DNA of 64,000 bases from Tachypleus tridentatus (lineage: Eukaryota > Arthropoda > Merostomata > Xiphosura > Limulidae), in NCBI RefSeq assembly GCF_004210375.1, contig NW_027467782.1, positions 28,003,276 through 28,067,275 of the forward strand, given 5' to 3'. The notes under the pieces were generated by a model. It had not been told where the DNA came from, did no database searches, and saw nothing but the letters and a program-made list of their open reading frames with translations. The translations under genes and the position numbers were made by a program. How positions within the stretch are numbered: the first letter of the stretch is position 1; each line of letters opens with the position of its first letter. Shown here piece by piece: positions 60,517-64,000 of the stretch.

Positions 60517-62715
60517 GTAGGTTTTATTACACTGCAAATAAATTCTTGTAATCACCTCATCTGTACTGTTCCTTTAACTTTTCAGTCAATTATTAATCTG
60601 ATCTATTCTTTCATTAATATCATATAGTAACATACATTTCTCTGAAATGTGTATGGAGTATTTCAGAGGCATCAGACCTGGAGGTGTTGTAACATCCCCA
60701 CTTTTACATATTTTACATGCATAGCAACTGTAAATTATTATATCAATTTTCTGGTGAGGACATGCCCTAAATCTTTACAGACTTAGCTGACTTTGACAGC
60801 AGGGGGAAACACTTTTAGCAGCTTCTTATACTTTAAATTCCTCGTTGTACATTTTGCGTGTCTAGTCAAGCACTCCACCTATTTCTCTCCTTCCTGCACC
60901 ACTAATACTGAAGATATCACATTGAAAAGTTCCTAAACCTGTCAGTGCATGCATGTAGAAGTTATTACTCATTTCTAATTCTTTGTAAGACATTATTGAG
61001 CTTTTATGTACATTCTCACAGAGAGAATATTATATAATGTGTTTATGGGGTATCATTTTCTTCTAACACTTTGTTCACATTAACAGAATCATTAATGTTT
61101 ATTAAAATATTTTAATTTATAATCACAGTAAAGTTATATATTAGTCTCACAATTTATACAAGTAGCACACCTTGGTTGTAAGCTTCTGATGAAAATTTAA
61201 ACTAAATGCAGTTTTAAAAAAAACAAATTCGTAATCCAGTTTACTGAGTTAAGTTGGGGGGAGTATTTCTCATCAAAATCTGACTTTTTGATTCTGTTGT
61301 TAGTGTCACATAGTAAAATGTTAAAGAAATAATTTATGATCCATGATGGTGAGAAAAACCTGCTACATAGAGTTTTTCTCTGCCCATACCAGCCGTTTTT
61401 ACATATATATTTTAATTATGCATTGTCACTTTAGCCTAAAATTATGTCAAGTTAAAAGACATGTATTATTTGTAACCCAGTTATAAGTTTTGAAAGAAAA
61501 CTTCATATTTAAAATGATTCTATCTTCATAGATAAGGTCCATAAGTTTTATACAGGAATGATCAAACAAAAGAGGACATTACAAACCAAATCATACTGTT
61601 TCAAAAATAATTTTGTTTACCATCTGGCATTGCTTTTATTTCTCTTTTTTGTCAACAGTATGATAATGGAGATTTAAATGTGTGCCATTACTCAGAATAT
61701 TGTAAGAACCATTGAACTTTGTCTAGAATAGATTATTTATGAAGTAGCTTAATTTTTAGGGATTAGCTTGATACCAGAGTAGCAAAATGTCCAAAATCGT
61801 GAGGGTACAGACCTCAAACTTTACAGAAATATGGAGGCCTACTGATGGATGTAATGAAACTAAAGCTTGTTTCAGTTGATCTGATAGATATTTGATTATG
61901 TTCTTCTATCTCACATTTTCTGTACATAAGTGAATAAATACAACATACATGTTTCAGGGGACTGTAAGTCTGGCATAAGAGGTGATGAGGATAACATTTT
62001 GTGTGTGTGGATTGATATGGTTCTTGTGCAGAACTGGGTTTGAATATGAAAATGATATTGTATTGATAATTTGACAATTACCCCACTAGCAGTTTTCTGA
62101 ACTTTAAGGTGGAATTATTCTGTGGCATGGTGGGCTTTTATAATAGATTACTTTTACCAGTTACTGTGTATCTCTTATATTTCTGAATTCTAGTGTTTTT
62201 TAGTCTTGATGTTTCTACAGCATATTGGAATCCACAGAAGATGCTGTATATGATCTCTCTCTGTTAGGTGATTTGATGCAAATTAATTACAGTTGTTTTG
62301 GCTTCTAAATGCTTTTCTGACTTAATATTGTGTACATATCCTGTATATGTGTTTTAGAGAAATCTCTGACATATAGTTTTCTTCTTAGAGTAATGCTAAA
62401 ATAATAGGACTTGAACCCCATATAACAAAAGGTAATACAAATAAATGTATACATCTGGTTACTACTGATATCATACATAATCTACCTAGGATATCAATCA
62501 ATCTAAACTTGTATACCCCTATTGAAAATATTCAAACACAGAGAATGAGTCAATGATTTTGTTGGAGTGCTGCAGCTCATGTTGCCACATAGTTGTGCTC
62601 TGTCTAACGATTGTACATCTTGACAATATTCTGACAGCACAGTCTCCATTACAGAAGGCTCTTTCATGCAACTGTCATGTAGAAATTACATCTGAAACTT
62701 GATAATTAGGCTTTT
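60517..62715. other. Unassigned intron with MITE end, second copy
   Basis: Duplicate of 43479-45676, with the MITE end at 61357-61411. Confidence 0.5.
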
Positions 62716-62935
62716 CAGCTCGTAATCTACAGATTACAGGATTGAACCTCATTACTGAACATGTTTGCCCTCTCAGCTGTGGGAACATTATATATTGTGA
62801 CAGTCTGTCCCACTATTCAGTCTGACAAAGGTTAGTGGTGGATGGTATTGGCTAATTGCTTTCTATATAATTCATCACTCAAAATTAGAGAAGGCTAGTG
62901 CAGATGGCTCTTGTGTAGCTTTGCATAAACATTCA
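62716..62935 (+). mobile_element. Old tRNA-derived SINE, second copy
   Basis: Duplicate of the SINE at 45677, nearly identical. Confidence 0.8.
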
Positions 62936-63519
62936 ACAACGAGTCTCAGGACACCATGCTTTCTATAATTGATTTAATTTATGGGGACATTAGTTTCTCA
63001 GTGCTTGTTTTGGAAGTTTGTTAGCACAGGAATCTGTAAGTGCTGTATCTAGGTTTGTTTTTTTTATGATAATAAATGCTCTTTGTTTTAACTCGTGTAT
63101 TTTTATAGCCACTTCAAGTTCTTGACATGCTTGAAGCTTTCATGTGTTCATCAACTAATCTTGTGCATATTAATAGCTTGTATTCAAGTTCACTGCTAAA
63201 GTCCAGAACTGGTACTAGATTTGAATCATTAGAATAAATATTATATTTGATAGTAATTCATCTGATAACTGTAGAATTAGTACCATACACTAAGTGAAGA
63301 ATTTATTTAAGAATGAGTTGTAATTAAATTATATCATTAGATTTAACTGTTATTAAAAACTAAGAAGTATCTGTGTAATAATTAATTGCATAATTATATT
63401 AATTATGTAATAATTAATTGCACTATTATATTGCATACATTATGATTAGAATCCATTAACTGTACAATGAATCATGTCCATTAATTTTCAGAATAGTATT
63501 TTCAACCTGTGTTTTTTAG

Positions 63520-63619
63520 AAGTGGTCATCAACAGAGGGCTTATAGTTGTCTGCTAGAAGCTTCAGTATTAAACATACCTGAGACATTTGTGGAAAAGTC
63601 TAAGTGGCACTGGAATAAA
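63520..63619 (+). pseudogene. ATR: ATR remnant, exon e13, second copy, open
   Basis: This duplicate of the exon at 46482 has the same coding sequence (SGHHQRAYSCLLEAS, then FVEKSKWHWNK) and the same splice sites. It is the last ATR exon before the right edge. The next family segment (KGDVHQALIVLQKG in human) must lie beyond the window if it survives. Confidence 0.88.
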
Positions 63620-64000
63620 GTAAATATAAATCTCAGTGGTAATATTTTTTGTAATTATTAAAGCAGATACTGTTCTTAGTTGTTTGTAAAACTTTTGATG
63701 AAATTATTTAAAGTACCTCTTTTAATATTTTGAAATGCCAAAATTGTGAAATTGGAAGCTCCAGGATTTTGCTGTGATTTAAAATTTTGAACTATTATGT
63801 TATAATGTAGTAAATTTGAAAATTATTAATTTATAAATGTCACTTTTTTAAACTTTGAAACTGTTAAATTATGAACATTGTATGTTCTAAATGTATACAT
63901 TTGGAAGTACAAGATTCTGGAACTTAAAAGCATTAAGAATTTAACCTTGGAAGTGAAAAATTTTTATATTTGAGGCAGTAAAAAATGTTCTCTCATCAAA
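63620..64000. other. Unassigned sequence to window edge
   Basis: Duplicate of 46582-46975. The next ATR exon is not reached. Confidence 0.5.

Larger units (their letters stand above)
566..63619 (+). pseudogene. ATR: ATR-like checkpoint kinase gene, decayed multi-exon remnant (whole locus in window)
   Basis: Sixteen short plus-strand blocks (thirteen exons, the last three present twice) with AG/GT borders translate to consecutive pieces of ATR, the PI3K-like kinase that senses single-stranded DNA at stalled forks in the nucleus with its partner ATRIP. The blocks run from late HEAT repeats into the FAT domain. Kinase and FATC exons are not seen. Order and strand match ATR from animals, and most exon phases fit each other. 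Against a working gene are single-base frameshifts in e1, e3 and e6, in-frame stops in e8 and e11, and missing conserved stretches between e5/e6 and e10/e11. Introns are kept, so this is not a processed copy. A decaying whole-genome-duplicate paralogue would fit. Poor long-read consensus could explain the homopolymer indels but not the stops shared by both copies of e11. Homology is quite certain; pseudogene status is likely. Confidence 0.8.
53340..64000 (+). repeat. Large direct duplication, second copy
   Basis: Counterpart of 36300-46975, and cut by the window edge. True substitutions between copies are sparse (for example GTTCTGTCTTACG against GCTCTGTCTAACG near 45560/62600); one-base run-length differences are common. 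Confidence 0.95.

Overview
The window is AT-rich eukaryotic DNA: spliced coding remnants scattered among long introns full of transposon debris. The best source is a chelicerate, most likely a horseshoe crab (Xiphosura). This rests on my recall of its very abundant repeats: the tRNA-derived SINE whose body runs through CTCGCCCTTTCAGCCGTGG, a second SINE ending in a CA run, and an RNase H-bearing I/Jockey-group LINE. It is inference, not a database match.

One host gene can be recognised, on the plus strand throughout: the DNA-damage kinase ATR. Thirteen exon remnants (e1-e13) in the right order cover the end of the HEAT-repeat part and the first part of the FAT domain (landmarks CIGELGAID, DEPDGVAGV, ESAWKLADWD, CWLQSAKLARK). 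The kinase and FATC exons are not in the window. The gene looks dead or dying. There are single-base frameshifts in e1, e3 and e6, in-frame stops in e8 and e11, and two places where splice phases do not match and conserved protein is absent (between e5 and e6, and between e10 and e11).

Layout. 1-5.6 kb: e1 among repeated copies of a TTAA-flanked piggyBac-like non-autonomous element set in a degenerate short tandem repeat, with a fresh SINE inside one copy. 6.6-8.2 kb: e2, e3 and a 45-bp minisatellite. 8.2-13.1 kb: transposon graveyard (DIRS fossil, antisense LINE piece, antisense Gypsy-type fossil). 13.2-16 kb: another TTAA element, e4, a piggyBac remnant and e5. 16-29.3 kb: e6-e10 with foldback elements, a SINE and a 31-bp minisatellite. 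30-31.1 kb: a mariner. 32.9-36.5 kb: a 61-bp minisatellite of nearly 60 units. 36.5-42.1 kb: an almost full-length LINE inserted into that minisatellite. 42.4-46.6 kb: e11-e13. 47.6-50.7 kb: a second DIRS fossil. From 52.9 kb to the right edge the sequence from about 36.3 kb is repeated in direct orientation with a 17.04-kb period: minisatellite, LINE and e11-e13 appear again, about 99% alike by eye.

The ATR fragments would have encoded parts of one protein. The rest of the window is repeats and unassigned intron. I see no new multi-gene system. The most interesting signals are the decaying, partly duplicated ATR locus, the layered dating of minisatellite, LINE and duplication, a SINE with an inverted promoter segment, and the TTAA-flanked element family.
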